Notes: generated from the sequence alone by a model not told the origin. DNA of 64,000 nucleotides from Marinomonas vulgaris (GCF_018145875.1 NZ_JAGSSV010000007.1:107780-171779), one strand, 5' to 3'. Positions 48,227-59,108 are shown, counted from the stretch's first letter. Numbers and translations are program-made.

Positions 48227-49138
48227 TTAAAGAAAATGCAGGTCTTGTTGCTCAAGAGGAAGGTCTTTGATGCCTTTTAGTCGGCTCGGTTGCCAATGGC
48301 GAATAGCGTAAGTCAGTGCACTTTCTATGGAGTTTGCCTGTTCATCGCCGGGGGAAAAGTCGATGCGCAAATAATGCAAAGCACGCAATAGGGTAGGAAG
48401 GTGACCATTTTGAATGGCTTTGGCGTGGTTTTGTTTGCTGATTTTATCACCAGTGTGATTGGTGATTAGAGGAATATGACACATCTCTGGCGCCTGCCAG
48501 CCAAACAGGTCGTACAGGTAAAGTTGTTGCGCTGTGGTGTCGATGAGGTCGGCACCGCGCACAAGATGTGTGATTTGCTGCAAATGGTCATCGACTACAA
48601 CGGCGAGCTGGTAGGAAAAGTAACCATCTTTTCTTTTTAGTACCGGCGCATTGCTGGCGAGGTCATTTTCAAACAATAACTCGCCTTGTATCGCGTCTTC
48701 ACAGCAATAAGCCTGACCACTGGTGTGCAGTCGCCATGAATGAGCAAGGTCAGTGGTACTATGGCAAACATGAGGATGTTGCCCATGATAGTCGGCTAAT
48801 GATTGACGAGTGCAGTTGCAAGCAAACACTGCATGACGTTTTTTAAGGAGCAGTAAATATTGCTCGTATTGATCGCTGTGTTGGCTTTGAACGCGAATTA
48901 GCTCGTCTGATACCAAGCCATAACTGTGCAGTGTGTGGAGGATTTGCTCGGCGTATTGCGTTTTGCAACGGCTGCCGTCTACATCTTCTAAGCGGACAAT
49001 CCACTGTCCGTGATGTTTTTTGGCATCCAAATAGCTCGCCAGTGCGCTGACAAGCGAGCCAAAATGGAGTGGACCGGTTGGCGAGGGTGCGAATCGGCCA
49101 CGGTAGTGCGTGTCGTTGGTAGCGTGGTGGGTGACCAA
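48227..49138 (-). CDS. gluQ: Glutamyl-Q tRNA(Asp) synthetase
   Basis: Adds glutamate to queuosine in tRNA-Asp. A 303-residue truncated GluRS-like enzyme lacking an anticodon-binding domain: RFAPSPTGPLHFGSL (HIGH region), zinc-binding Cys residues around ACNCTRQ and HVCHS, and KISKQNHA as the KMSKS-like loop. It starts 2 nt after the dksA stop, so it is co-transcribed with dksA, as in E. coli and Pseudomonas. Confidence 0.94.
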   Translation of the reverse strand: MVTHHATNDTHYRGRFAPSPTGPLHFGSLVSALASYLDAKKHHGQWIVRLEDVDGSRCKTQYAEQILHTLHSYGLVSDELIRVQSQHSDQYEQYLLLLKKRHAVFACNCTRQSLADYHGQHPHVCHSTTDLAHSWRLHTSGQAYCCEDAIQGELLFENDLASNAPVLKRKDGYFSYQLAVVVDDHLQQITHLVRGADLIDTTAQQLYLYDLFGWQAPEMCHIPLITNHTGDKISKQNHAKAIQNGHLPTLLRALHYLRIDFSPGDEQANSIESALTYAIRHWQPSRLKGIKDLPLEQQDLHFL

Positions 49139-49140
49139 AC

Positions 49141-49581
49141 TTAACCGCCGATTTGTCTCTCTTTGATTTCAGCCAGTGTTTTGCAATCAATGCACATGGT
49201 AGCCGTGGGGCGTGCTTCTAAGCGACGAATGCCGATTTCGATGCCGCACTCTTCACAGAAACCGTAATCATCAGAATCGATCAATTCAATGGTCTGAGAA
49301 ATCTTCTTGACCAGCTTGCGCTCGCGATCACGGGCACGCAGTTCAAGACTAAATTCTTCTTCTTGGCTGGCGCGGTCATTGGGGTCGGCGTAGTTAACTG
49401 CTTCTTCTTTCAGGTGGTTAACCGTACGGTCGACTTCTTCCATAAGGTTTTGCTTCCAGTTGAGAAGGATGCTTTTAAAGTGCGCCAACTGGTTCTCGTT
49501 CATGTATTCTTCACCGTCCTTAGCAACGTAAGGGGTGAAGTCTTTCATTAATGATTCAGGATTCATTTTTGGCATTAGCAT
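49141..49581 (-). CDS. dksA: RNA polymerase-binding regulator DksA
   Basis: A 146-residue ppGpp cofactor acting in the RNA polymerase secondary channel. The coiled-coil tip DxxDxA is D66, D69, A71 (NYADPNDRAS), and the zinc finger cysteines are C109, C112, C130 and C133. It should repress rRNA promoters such as the one at the right edge in stringent conditions. Two near-adjacent ATG codons exist; the first is used. Confidence 0.96.
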   Translation of the reverse strand: MLMPKMNPESLMKDFTPYVAKDGEEYMNENQLAHFKSILLNWKQNLMEEVDRTVNHLKEEAVNYADPNDRASQEEEFSLELRARDRERKLVKKISQTIELIDSDDYGFCEECGIEIGIRRLEARPTATMCIDCKTLAEIKERQIGG

Positions 49582-49744
49582 TGCCTCACTTCGCAGGTTT
49601 CCATTGTGGTAGCCTGTAACCGATAAAATTGGGTGGTTTATTTTTCGGGCGGAAACTTACCAGATAACGTTACGCTTAACCACTTTTTTCGCGTATATGG
49701 TCGCGATATTTTTAAAACGAGCAGAGAAAGGCAGAGAAAACGCA

Positions 49745-50911
49745 ATGGAAAAGCATAAGTTAGCAACAAGAGTCGGTGAGATTGCCCCTTTTCAAGTAAT
49801 GGTGGTTTTGACAAAAGCCAAACAACTTGCGGCACAAGGGGAAGATGTTATTCACCTTGAAGTAGGTGAGCCGGATTTTGTTGCTGTGGACGCTGTCGCT
49901 GCGGCGGGAGTGGATGCGATTCAACAGGGTAATACAGGTTATACCGCAGCCACGGGGTTGCCGGAATTAAAGCAAGCGATCAGTGACGATTACCAACAAC
50001 GTTACGATGTTCATGTTTCGCCGGAGCGTATTATTGTCACGCCAGGCGCATCGGGTGCCTTGTTGTTAATGGCATCGTTGATGGCAAACGCGGGGGAAGA
50101 AGTGCTGATGCCCGATCCTTGCTACCCTTGTAATCGCCACTTTTTGATCCAAACCGGTGTGAAAGCCAAGTTGGTAGAAACGCGCTCAGAAGATGGGTTC
50201 GAAATGGATCTAAACACATTGTCGGATCACTGGAATGACAATACATCCGGTCTTTGGCTGGCGTCGCCTTCTAACCCCACTGGTGCGGTGTTGAGTAAGG
50301 CTTATTTGACTCAGGCGTGGCAAGAAGTGCAAGCCTTGGGTGGGCATTTACTGGTCGATGAAATCTATCAAGGTTTGGTGTACGAGGGCGACGATTTCTC
50401 GGCCTTGTCGATTGCAGACGATATTTTTGTTATCAACAGTTTTTCCAAATACTTTGCCATGACAGGCTGGCGTTTGGGTTGGTTGGTTGTGCCAGAATGG
50501 GCGATTGAAGGGGCGACCAAGCTGGCGCAAAATTTGTTTATTTCCGCGCCAACGGTGTCTCAATACGCTGCGGTTCGCGCTTTCCAACCAGATGTATTGG
50601 CGGAGTGTGAGGCGCGTCGACAGATATTAAATGCGCGTCGCTTGGCGTTGTTAGCTGGGTTGAAGCGCATTGGTTTGCCGGTGGTAGCGCCAGCACAAGG
50701 GGCGTTTTATGTGTATGTGGATGTGTCGAGTGTGACCAAAGATGCTATGGCCTGGTGTCTAGACTTACTGGAAACAGAGAAGGTTGCGCTTACGCCGGGT
50801 GCGGATTTCGGCATGAAAGACGCTCATAAATACGTACGATTTGCCTATACGTGCGATGAGTCACGCTTGGAAGAAGCGCTGGCTCGTATCGCTCGGTTTA
50901 TCGCGGCGTAA
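49745..50911 (+). CDS. PLP-dependent class I/II aminotransferase
   Basis: A 388-residue fold-type I aminotransferase. PLP-Lys is in NSFSKYFAMTGWRLGW, with ASPSNPTGAV and the C-terminal VRFAYTCDE arginine region. The gene corresponds in position to the aminotransferase beside dksA in Pseudomonas aeruginosa. The ATG at 49745 (MEKHKLATRVGEIAPFQ) is chosen over 49697, which adds a non-conserved tail. Substrate (Asp, Ala or aromatic) is not clear. Confidence 0.85.
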   Translation: MEKHKLATRVGEIAPFQVMVVLTKAKQLAAQGEDVIHLEVGEPDFVAVDAVAAAGVDAIQQGNTGYTAATGLPELKQAISDDYQQRYDVHVSPERIIVTPGASGALLLMASLMANAGEEVLMPDPCYPCNRHFLIQTGVKAKLVETRSEDGFEMDLNTLSDHWNDNTSGLWLASPSNPTGAVLSKAYLTQAWQEVQALGGHLLVDEIYQGLVYEGDDFSALSIADDIFVINSFSKYFAMTGWRLGWLVVPEWAIEGATKLAQNLFISAPTVSQYAAVRAFQPDVLAECEARRQILNARRLALLAGLKRIGLPVVAPAQGAFYVYVDVSSVTKDAMAWCLDLLETEKVALTPGADFGMKDAHKYVRFAYTCDESRLEEALARIARFIAA

Positions 50912-50950
50912 ACAGAAAAAGTGCTCGCCTAAAGCAAGACGCAGTAGGCA

Positions 50951-52012
50951 TTAGCCTCTGCGTCGAACCAATATAAAGCCGGCAATTAAACAAATGACGA
51001 TAGGAATACTGACGCCAATCACTGGCGGAAAACTGATTGCCACGCTCATTCTACCAAAGAGATTCAAGGCGTTTTGAAATGCCAAGCCAATAATCACCCC
51101 AGAGAAAATTCGCCCACCCATGGTGGAAGAGCGTAACGGCCCAAACACACTCGATAATGCGACCAACACCAGTGCCAGCGATGCGATAGGGCGAAGTGCG
51201 GTGATCCAAAATTCCAATTCGTATTGAGAGCCATCAAGGTTTTGCTGGTTTAAGTAGGTTTGATAGCTGTGCAGTTGGCTGAGCGATAAAGTATCGGGTT
51301 CCTGTGAGGCCAAAAACAAATGTTCGGGCTTGATGCTCACGTCCCAGTCAGCGTGTTCCATTTGGATTTTATCGATATGGTCCGCGGCAAAACGCGTTTC
51401 TGTGACCTTGTTGAGTCGCCATTTTGAGCCTTCGATGTGTTGCGCGGTTTCTGCGGTTCGGATGCTGGTGAGAGTTTGTCCATCAGGCGAAAACACTTGC
51501 AGGTTGTACAGGGTGCCTGTGTTGTCCGCGGCGTCAATGTACACAAAGTCTTGATCTGCTTTTAGCCAAACGCCTCCCGTGAGAGAAAAAGTGCCAGCCT
51601 CTTGATCCTGAAATTTTTCGATAAGATTGGCTTTTTGGCCTGCAATCGGTGCCACAAATTCAGAAATACCCATGCCCATTAACGACACCAATACAATCGG
51701 CTGGCACGCCGCGAAACCAATGCGCCAAATAGGCATACCGGCAGCGCGCATCACGGTTAATTCAGAGGTGGCGGCCAACGTCCCCAAGCCCATCAAGGTG
51801 CCGATCAAAGAGGCCACCGGAATGTACTCGGCTAACTTGCCGGGCAGGCGAAATAAGATCACCTGCATAAGGGATTGGATCGTGTAATTGTCGTTTACCT
51901 TTTTGATTTGCTCGATAAAGGTCAGGGCGAAATCCAACCCAAGCAAGACTACAGCGACAACCAAAAATGACCACAAAACACTGTTTGCAATGTATCTGTC
52001 TATTTTACTCAT
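50951..52012 (-). CDS. lptG: LPS export ABC permease LptG
   Basis: A 353-residue inner-membrane permease of the LptB2FG complex that extracts lipopolysaccharide. It has the N-terminal IDRYIANSVLWSF segment, three early and three late hydrophobic helices and a large periplasmic jelly-roll between. It overlaps lptF by 4 bp. Confidence 0.93.
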   Translation of the reverse strand: MSKIDRYIANSVLWSFLVVAVVLLGLDFALTFIEQIKKVNDNYTIQSLMQVILFRLPGKLAEYIPVASLIGTLMGLGTLAATSELTVMRAAGMPIWRIGFAACQPIVLVSLMGMGISEFVAPIAGQKANLIEKFQDQEAGTFSLTGGVWLKADQDFVYIDAADNTGTLYNLQVFSPDGQTLTSIRTAETAQHIEGSKWRLNKVTETRFAADHIDKIQMEHADWDVSIKPEHLFLASQEPDTLSLSQLHSYQTYLNQQNLDGSQYELEFWITALRPIASLALVLVALSSVFGPLRSSTMGGRIFSGVIIGLAFQNALNLFGRMSVAISFPPVIGVSIPIVICLIAGFILVRRRG

Positions 52013-53136
52013 GACGTAAGGGACTCGTTTGAAGCGGCGCTGGGCAGTCTGGCTTTACGGCGGGCAAAGACCTGATTGTATTGGGCGAATAAAAGCGCCC
52101 CTACTAATATAAAGAGGCCGTGAATCCACCACAGCCCCAGTGAGATAGGAATCTTGCCTTTTTCTAAGCCGGTTCGCCCCCAAATTAGCAGGGCGATATA
52201 CAGAATCATCAGCAAAATTGCCGGCAGCATTTTAAAAAATCGGCCTTGTCTTGGGTTTACCTGACTGAGTGACAAGCCAATAATCGCCAAAATTGGAATG
52301 ATAATAACTAACGAAATACGCCATTGTAATTCCACCTGATCATCGAGCTCGTTGCTGCGAATAAGGTCGAGGGTGCTTTTCGTGTAAGGTTCGTCGATGA
52401 CGCCGCTGTCCTGAGTTTCCATACGAACCGCGTAGGTGTCGAATTGGGTGATGCTGTATTCGGCGCTGCCGGGTTTGCCTTCGTAGCGAGTGCCATCTTT
52501 AAAGACGAGATAGTTTTGGTTGCCTTCAGAGCTGATGCGGATTTGCTCGGCGTAGGCGGCAAACAATTGTGTTGGCACATTACCTTCTTTACCGCGGACG
52601 ATGTCGGATAAGAAAATTTGGTTCATCCAGCCTTCGTTAGGAGTGAAGCTGTCTATGTAAGTGGTGCGTTGTCCGCTGCCTTCAAATCGACCTGGTATTA
52701 AGAAATCGAACGCAGAGAGCTGATCTTGAGCTTGAGACGCTTCGGCGGCACGATATTCACTGTAAGGCGCAAGCCAAAAGTTGATGGTGCCGCTGGCAAT
52801 GCCAACAAGCCCGGCGATGCCGAGGGTGTAGGCGGCCAATTTGAGCTTGCTGACGCCACTGGAAAATAATACGGACATTTCATTTTCGATGTACAAACGA
52901 CCGAAGGCTAACAACAAAGAAAGGAAAAACGCCAAGGGCAAAATCATTTGTACAAAACTGGGGATATGAAAGCCAAGGATCACGAAAAGGAACTCGAAGG
53001 TCATTTTCCCTTCGGCGATTCGGCCCAAATAACTTGAAAAGCGACCACTTAGGATTACGAGCAGTAAAATTAGCGTCACGCCGGCGGTTGACACCAGCAC
53101 TTCTTTCGCTAAGTATCTGAATAGTCTCAAGGTCAC
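52009..53136 (-). CDS. lptF: LPS export ABC permease LptF
   Basis: A 375-residue partner of LptG with the same membrane-jelly-roll-membrane layout. The N terminus is LFRYLAKEVLVSTAGVT, and LGRIAEGKM and a conserved C-terminal helix block follow. Divergent from pepA, the normal gammaproteobacterial arrangement. Confidence 0.93.
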   Translation of the reverse strand: MTLRLFRYLAKEVLVSTAGVTLILLLVILSGRFSSYLGRIAEGKMTFEFLFVILGFHIPSFVQMILPLAFFLSLLLAFGRLYIENEMSVLFSSGVSKLKLAAYTLGIAGLVGIASGTINFWLAPYSEYRAAEASQAQDQLSAFDFLIPGRFEGSGQRTTYIDSFTPNEGWMNQIFLSDIVRGKEGNVPTQLFAAYAEQIRISSEGNQNYLVFKDGTRYEGKPGSAEYSITQFDTYAVRMETQDSGVIDEPYTKSTLDLIRSNELDDQVELQWRISLVIIIPILAIIGLSLSQVNPRQGRFFKMLPAILLMILYIALLIWGRTGLEKGKIPISLGLWWIHGLFILVGALLFAQYNQVFARRKARLPSAASNESLTS

Positions 53137-53258
53137 CTCTGGATCAATACAGCCTTTTAAAGCGTAGAGTTGATTACACGTCTAAAGCCCCCATTATCTC
53201 GTGGTAAGAAGGACATTATCCAGTTTTTTTTAAAAAGTTATTTTTTGAGGGTTTTTTC

Positions 53259-54716
53259 ATGAATATGGCGTTATTTGATCGTTTATCCACAGTGCAAGCG
53301 GACTTGCTTGTGGCGTTTGTTCCTAGCGAAGGTGCATTGTCTGAATCGGCCGCTTGGATTGACGAAAATACCCAAGGGCAGATTTCTCAACTACGTGAAA
53401 CGAGCGTATTTAAAGCTGGCGTTGGTCAAACCTTGTTGTTACCGGGTGTGTCACAAGACTTTGCTCAAGCGGTATTGCTAGTTGGTATTGGCAAAGACGC
53501 GGCATTAAGCGACATGCAGGCGCGTAAAGTAATAGCGGCGGTTGCGGCGCAAATCAAAGGCTTGCCATTTGCGTCTGTGGCCATTGCCAGCGGCGAAGTG
53601 GAATTGAAAGGTCGTTCACCAAGCGATGCGCTTGCTTTGGTGGCTCAGTGGGTCAACGAAGGCTTTTATAACTTCCTTGGATTCAAAAAGGACGACGCTG
53701 AAAAAGCCACAAAAGTTACCACTATTCAATTACAGGGTACAGATGAAGCGGCTTTGGCTATTGGCACAGCAACGGCAAAAGGTTCGGCCTTTGCGCGTCA
53801 GCTTGGTAACTTGCCTGGTAACGTGTGTACGCCAAGCTATTTGGCATCCAAAGCACAGCAGTTGGGTGAAGATTACAGCATTGAGGTGGAGTTGTTAGAC
53901 GAGACCAAGATGGACGAATTAGGCATGCATTGTCTTTTGTCGGTAGGTCGTGGCAGCGCGCAACCCAGTTACTTAATCGTCATGCATTACCGTGGCGGTA
54001 ACGAAGGCGAAGCGCCTCACGTCTTGCTTGGTAAAGGTATTACCTTTGATACCGGTGGTATTTCGTTGAAGCCTGGGCCAAAAATGGACGAAATGAAATA
54101 CGACATGTGTGGCGCGGCCAGCGTGTTCGGCACCATGAAAGCCATTTGTGAGCTTAAGCCAAACGTTAACTTTACTGCAGTGATTGCCGCAGCAGAAAAC
54201 ATGCCAAGTAGCCGAGCAACCAAGCCTGGCGATATTGTGAAAACCATGTCGGGTCAAACGGTTGAGATTCTGAATACCGACGCCGAAGGCCGTTTGGTAT
54301 TGTGTGATGCCTTGACGTACATCGAGCGTTTCAAACCAAAATCAGTCGTGGACATCGCGACCTTGACCGGTGCCTGTGTTGTGGCGTTGGGCAGTGTGAA
54401 TTCTGGTATGTACGCCAATAACGATGACTTGGCGGCTGAACTTAAAACTGCCAGCCAAACCTCAGCCGATAAAATCTGGCAGATGCCGTTGGATGAAGAA
54501 TACCAGCAGCAGCTAGACAGCAACTTCGCCGACATTGGTAACATCGGTGGTCCAGAAGCCGGCTCGGTTACCGCGGCGTGTTTCTTGTCGCGCTTTACGG
54601 GTTCTTACTCTTGGGCGCATCTGGACATTGCTGGTACGGCATGGACTGGCGGCGCCGCGAAAGGTGCAAGCGGTCGTCCGGTTGCCTTGTTAACGCGTTA
54701 CTTGTTGAACAAGTAA
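53259..54716 (+). CDS. pepA: Leucyl aminopeptidase (M17)
   Basis: A 485-residue hexameric metallo-aminopeptidase, sometimes a DNA-binding regulator. Metal ligands and catalytic residues lie in GKGITFDTGGISLKP, the Lys/Asp pair in KYDMCGAAS and NTDAEGRLVL. A GAGGG ribosome-site region precedes the ATG at 53259. A strong terminator follows, so it is not cotranscribed with valS. Confidence 0.95.
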   Translation: MNMALFDRLSTVQADLLVAFVPSEGALSESAAWIDENTQGQISQLRETSVFKAGVGQTLLLPGVSQDFAQAVLLVGIGKDAALSDMQARKVIAAVAAQIKGLPFASVAIASGEVELKGRSPSDALALVAQWVNEGFYNFLGFKKDDAEKATKVTTIQLQGTDEAALAIGTATAKGSAFARQLGNLPGNVCTPSYLASKAQQLGEDYSIEVELLDETKMDELGMHCLLSVGRGSAQPSYLIVMHYRGGNEGEAPHVLLGKGITFDTGGISLKPGPKMDEMKYDMCGAASVFGTMKAICELKPNVNFTAVIAAAENMPSSRATKPGDIVKTMSGQTVEILNTDAEGRLVLCDALTYIERFKPKSVVDIATLTGACVVALGSVNSGMYANNDDLAAELKTASQTSADKIWQMPLDEEYQQQLDSNFADIGNIGGPEAGSVTAACFLSRFTGSYSWAHLDIAGTAWTGGAAKGASGRPVALLTRYLLNK

Positions 54717-54784
54717 GTGATCTATTAGGGTGTTTCGTTAAGAAGCACGCCTGACGGTTCGGATTAGACGCAAAAATCGTACTT

Positions 54785-54817
54785 AAAAAGCAGTGGTTTA
54801 TGGCCACTGCTTTTTTT
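54785..54817 (+). terminator. Intrinsic terminator after pepA
   Basis: 12-bp stem AAAAAGCAGTGG/CCACTGCTTTTT (54785-54796 with 54804-54815), 7-nt loop, then T-run. Confidence 0.9.
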
Positions 54818-54993
54818 GACTGAATTGTACCGATTGAAAGACGACATGCCGTTGATATCGCCGATTGATGATCGATGGCTGAGGGTGGACTTTTGTTATT
54901 TTCAATGCGAAAGTTGATGGCTATACATAACGAGTTATGCGAGGCATTTCGCCGAGCACTTGTGTTTTTGTTTTCTTATTGTTGGTTTTTCTT

Positions 54994-55440
54994 ATGTCAG
55001 ATCTAGCCACTTCCCATGATGATGGTACTTTCGAGCCAGACGAAGACGCCTTGATGTCCGCGCTGCGTAATCAGGACGATATTCCTATCTTAATGGACAT
55101 CGTTGTGGATGGCGCTGCGGCGTCGTATCCCCGTTCGACCAGTCAAGAAGCGCACTTGCAGCACTCTTTCGATGTGAAAGACGCACCGCTTGATAACGAA
55201 ACGACTGAGCTAAGTCCACCTGCACAGACGACACACACCGAAAAACCAATCACACAATCCGACACATTGATCGTATCATCGGAGCAGATTAACCGCGCCA
55301 TTGTTGATGTGTTGGAAAAGCGCTTGCCAGAACTTATGACGGCGCTGGTGGCGGAGGTCATGCAAAATTTACAGGCTTCGACGACCGCCGAGGACACAGC
55401 AGGGGCAAAGGCGTCTACAGATTCTCAACCTCGACCTTAA
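54994..55440 (+). CDS. Hypothetical protein upstream of valS
   Basis: A 148-residue acidic, largely disordered protein of unknown function. The central DDIPILMDIVV motif and C-terminal helix (QINRAIVDVLEKRLPELMTALVAEVMQNL) resemble a small hypothetical protein found between holC and valS in Pseudomonas. The ATG at 54994 gives MSDLATSHDD; an ATG at 54937 would add a hydrophobic segment that does not fit. holC itself, normally here, is absent. Confidence 0.65.
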   Translation: MSDLATSHDDGTFEPDEDALMSALRNQDDIPILMDIVVDGAAASYPRSTSQEAHLQHSFDVKDAPLDNETTELSPPAQTTHTEKPITQSDTLIVSSEQINRAIVDVLEKRLPELMTALVAEVMQNLQASTTAEDTAGAKASTDSQPRP

Positions 55441-55529
55441 TTGCGCCACTGTTGTTCTTTATCTTGCGCTGACACGTTATAATTTCCCCATTAAATATTG
55501 ACCGCTACCTAAGAGCTTTAGACATCACA

Positions 55530-58313
55530 ATGGAAAAAACTTACCAACCTCAAAGTATTGAACAACCTATTTATCAACGTTGGGAAGAGGGCGGTTACTT
55601 TGCCCCTCAAGGCGATGGCACCCCTTTCTCTATTATGATTCCACCGCCAAACGTCACAGGCAGTTTGCACATGGGTCATGCTTTTCAGCACACCTTAATG
55701 GACGCCATGATTCGCCGTGAGCGCATGAAAGGTAGCCGCACCTTATGGCAGCCAGGCAGCGACCATGCGGGCATCGCCACGCAAATGGTGGTTGAGCGTC
55801 AGCTTGCTGCACAAAACACCACGCGTCATGAGCTAGGCCGTGAGAAATTCCTTGAAAAAGTCTGGGAATGGAAAGATCAATCTGGTGGTACGATTTCCGA
55901 TCAAATGCGTGTATTGGGTGACTCGGTAGATTGGCAAAAAGAGCGCTTTACTATGGACCCTGGCATGTCGGCCGCGGTTCAGGATGTGTTTGTACGCTTA
56001 TACGATGAAGGCATTATTTACCGTGGTCAACGCTTGGTAAACTGGGACCCTGTATTACACACGGCGATTTCCGACCTTGAAGTGGTGTCTGAAGAAGAAA
56101 ACGGTTTCATGTGGTATTTCCGTTATCCGCTTGCCGATGGCGTAAAAACAGCGGATGGCAAGGATCACATCGTTGTTGCAACGACTCGCCCAGAAACCAT
56201 GTTTGGTGACGCTGCCGTTGCGGTGGCTTTAGACGACGAGCGTTTTACCGACCTTGTTGGTAAATTCGTCGAATTACCTCTTGTTGGTCGTCGCATCCCG
56301 ATTGTGGCCGATGAGTATGTCGACAAAGAGTTTGGTACGGGTTGTGTGAAAATCACCCCTGCGCACGATTTCAACGATTACGAAGTTGGCAAACGTCATG
56401 ACATGCCGTTGATCAATATTTTCAATGACGATGCGGCGGTGAACGATGTTGCGCCAGAAAAATACCGCGGTATGGATCGATTTGTTGCTCGTAAAGCGGT
56501 TGTTGCCGATTTTGAAGCGCTGGGTTTGCTAGAAAAAATTGTCGACCATAAGCTAAAAGTACCGCGCGGTGAGCGTGGTAATACGGTCATTGAGCCGTAT
56601 TTGACGCAGCAATGGTACGTAGCGGTAGAGTCTTTGGCGAAGCCTGCTATTGAAGCCGTTGAAAACGGCGACATTCAGTTTGTGCCGAAACAATGGGAAA
56701 ACACCTATTTTGCGTGGATGCGCGATCTAAATGACTGGTGTATCTCGCGTCAACTTTGGTGGGGACACCAAATTCCAGCGTGGTACGATGCCGACGGTAA
56801 ATTCTATGTGGGTAAAGACGAAGCAGAAGTACGCAGCAAGTACAATTTGGCCGCTGATCTTGAATTAGTCCAAGACGAAGACGTGCTAGACACCTGGTTC
56901 TCTTCAGCCCTCTGGACTTTTGCCACCCAAGGTTGGCCAGAAGAAACCCAAGATTTTGCCGAGTTTAGTGAATCAGACGTCTTGGTAACGGGTTTCGACA
57001 TTATTTTCTTCTGGGTGGCCAGAATGATCATGATGACGTTGAAATTCACCGATAAGGTTCCGTTCAAAACCGTTTACATTACTGGGCTGATTCGCGATGA
57101 ACGCGGCGATAAAATGTCGAAATCCAAAGGCAATGTAATCGATCCATTGGATTTGATCAACGGTATTGACCTTGAGTCTTTGGTGGCAAAACGCACCTCT
57201 GGCATGATGCAGCCACGTCTTGCACAAAAAGTCGAAAAGAATACACGTGATACTTACCCAGATGGCATTCAAGCCTACGGAACAGACGCGCTCCGCTTTA
57301 CTTTGTGCTCTTTGGCGTCGGGTGGCCGCGACATCAAATTCGACCTAAATCGCTTAGAAGGTTACCGAAATTTCTGTAACAAGATTTGGAACGCAACCCG
57401 CTATGTATTGATGAACACCGAAGATCAAGACTGTGGACAACATGGTTCAGACGTTGAGTTGTCGTTGGCGGATAAATGGATCATTTCTCGTCTGCAACAT
57501 GCAGAAGACGCAGTGAATCGTGCGTTCGACACCCATCGTTTTGACTTGGCGGCGCAAGCGTTATACGAATTTATGTGGCACGAATACTGTGATTGGTATT
57601 TGGAATTGTCTAAGCCAGTATTGTGGGACGAAAACGCCACCACAGCTCAGTTAACCGGCACTCGTCGTACCTTGGTGCGCGTACTGGAAGCCTTTTTGCG
57701 TCTTGCGCATCCGATGATGCCGTTCTTGACCGAAGAAATTTGGCAGCGCGTTAAACCATTGGTGGGTGTGGAAGGCGATTCCATTATGATTAGTCAGTAC
57801 CCAAGCGCCGACGAAGCGAAAAAAGACCAGCAAGCCGAAGCGGATGTGGAATGGCTAAAAGGCGTCATCGAAGGCATTCGTAATATTCGTGGCGAAATGA
57901 ACATATCACCGTCTAAGCCATTGGCTATCTTGATGCGCAATGGCGCTGAGCAAGACAAAACGCGTTTAGACGCGAACTTAACCTTCTTGCAAACCTTGGC
58001 AAAATTGGAATCGGTCACTTGGTTGAATCCAGGCGACGAAGCGCCTATGTCAGCCACGGCGTTGGTGGGTGATATGGAAGTCTTGGTGCCGATGGCGGGT
58101 TTAATCGACAAAGCAGCCGAGTTGGCTCGCTTGCAAAAAGAAATCGACAAGGCCACAAAAGATTTGCAGCGCATTCAAGGCAAACTGTCTAACGACAGTT
58201 TCATTGCCAAAGCGCCGGTAGAGGTGGTCGAGAAAGAACGCGCTAAGTGCGACGATTTGCAATTGGCCGTCAGCAAACTGGAAGAGCAAAAAATCAGTAT
58301 TGAATCCTTATAA
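55530..58313 (+). CDS. valS: Valyl-tRNA synthetase
   Basis: A 927-residue class Ia synthetase. HIGH-like [13 protein letters not shown] at about 37-50, [10 protein letters not shown], the editing CP1 domain, the KMSKS motif in [13 protein letters not shown], and a C-terminal coiled-coil tail (about 860-925). Confidence 0.97.
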   Translation: MEKTYQPQSIEQPIYQRWEEGGYFAPQGDGTPFSIMIPPPNVTGSLHMGHAFQHTLMDAMIRRERMKGSRTLWQPGSDHAGIATQMVVERQLAAQNTTRHELGREKFLEKVWEWKDQSGGTISDQMRVLGDSVDWQKERFTMDPGMSAAVQDVFVRLYDEGIIYRGQRLVNWDPVLHTAISDLEVVSEEENGFMWYFRYPLADGVKTADGKDHIVVATTRPETMFGDAAVAVALDDERFTDLVGKFVELPLVGRRIPIVADEYVDKEFGTGCVKITPAHDFNDYEVGKRHDMPLINIFNDDAAVNDVAPEKYRGMDRFVARKAVVADFEALGLLEKIVDHKLKVPRGERGNTVIEPYLTQQWYVAVESLAKPAIEAVENGDIQFVPKQWENTYFAWMRDLNDWCISRQLWWGHQIPAWYDADGKFYVGKDEAEVRSKYNLAADLELVQDEDVLDTWFSSALWTFATQGWPEETQDFAEFSESDVLVTGFDIIFFWVARMIMMTLKFTDKVPFKTVYITGLIRDERGDKMSKSKGNVIDPLDLINGIDLESLVAKRTSGMMQPRLAQKVEKNTRDTYPDGIQAYGTDALRFTLCSLASGGRDIKFDLNRLEGYRNFCNKIWNATRYVLMNTEDQDCGQHGSDVELSLADKWIISRLQHAEDAVNRAFDTHRFDLAAQALYEFMWHEYCDWYLELSKPVLWDENATTAQLTGTRRTLVRVLEAFLRLAHPMMPFLTEEIWQRVKPLVGVEGDSIMISQYPSADEAKKDQQAEADVEWLKGVIEGIRNIRGEMNISPSKPLAILMRNGAEQDKTRLDANLTFLQTLAKLESVTWLNPGDEAPMSATALVGDMEVLVPMAGLIDKAAELARLQKEIDKATKDLQRIQGKLSNDSFIAKAPVEVVEKERAKCDDLQLAVSKLEEQKISIESL

Positions 58314-58331
58314 TGACAATGTAAACAGACA

Positions 58332-58362
58332 AAAGCGGATTCTCTAATCGGGACTCCGCTTT
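58332..58362 (+). terminator. Weak terminator after valS
   Basis: AAAGCGGA (58332-58339) and TCCGCTTT (58355-58362) form an 8-bp stem; a long loop and no clean T-run make it weak. Confidence 0.4.
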
Positions 58363-58399
58363 GCGCTTACTTTAATAAAAATAAAAAAGAGGCGAAAAA

Positions 58400-58657
58400 A
58401 TGCAACGATTAATCGGTAAGGTGAAATGGTTTAACGACGCCAAAGGCGTGGGATTTATTCAGCGAGAAGACGACGTGGATGTGTTTGTTCACTATAAATC
58501 CATAGTGTGCGATGGCCACAAAACCCTTCGTAAAGGTCAGGTGGTCAGTTTTGAGCTGACAGAAACAGACTTTGGTGTGCAGGCAGTTGATATTCGACAA
58601 GAGAAAGAAACGAAAACGGTTCTTTCTCATTTGCATGTGCAGCAGGCCAGTGGCTAA
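58400..58657 (+). CDS. Cold-shock domain protein
   Basis: An 85-residue single CSD protein with RNP1 GVGFIQ and RNP2 VFVHY for single-stranded nucleic acid binding, and an extended C-terminal tail beyond the usual 70 residues. The strong ribosome site AGAGGCG is near the ATG. It could act as an RNA chaperone; cold induction is not shown. Confidence 0.88.
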   Translation: MQRLIGKVKWFNDAKGVGFIQREDDVDVFVHYKSIVCDGHKTLRKGQVVSFELTETDFGVQAVDIRQEKETKTVLSHLHVQQASG

Positions 58658-58685
58658 CTTATCTTCGCCGAGTAGGTGAAAAGGC

Positions 58686-59108
58686 TTAAGTTGGTTTGTT
58701 TAGCATGCTGTGGGCGAGTTTCACAAAGTCCACAGGCGTTAAAATGCCAATCAGTTTGTCGTCTTTGGTGACGGGCAGGCAGCCATATTTGTTTTCAATA
58801 AAAAACTCAGCGGCCATGTCTAAGTCTGTATCCGGTGAGACGGTTAAGATGTCTTTGTTCATGGCGTTGGCGATTGGGGTCTGCTGTTCTTTCTTGGACA
58901 AAAGTTGCGTGCCAAACTGGCTCACCAAATAAAAAGCATGACGAAGATATTCTCGTTGTGTCAGCATGCCCACACATTGGCCTTCTTCGTTTGTGATGGG
59001 GATGTTACGGATGTTTTTTTCCTGCATGAGTTCTTTGGCTTTCGCTAAAGAGTCATTTTCCTTCAAAGTCACTAAATCGGTAATCATCAGGTCTGCCACA
59101 GTGCGCAT
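58686..59108 (-). CDS. Tandem CBS-domain protein
   Basis: A 140-residue protein consisting of two CBS motifs (about 7-60 and 80-135). The typical NIRNIPITNEEGQCVGMLTQREYLRHAF and NKYGCLPVTKDDKLIGILTPVDFVKLA segments suggest adenine-nucleotide binding and regulation of a partner. It stands alone on the minus strand. Confidence 0.85.
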   Translation of the reverse strand: MRTVADLMITDLVTLKENDSLAKAKELMQEKNIRNIPITNEEGQCVGMLTQREYLRHAFYLVSQFGTQLLSKKEQQTPIANAMNKDILTVSPDTDLDMAAEFFIENKYGCLPVTKDDKLIGILTPVDFVKLAHSMLNKPT

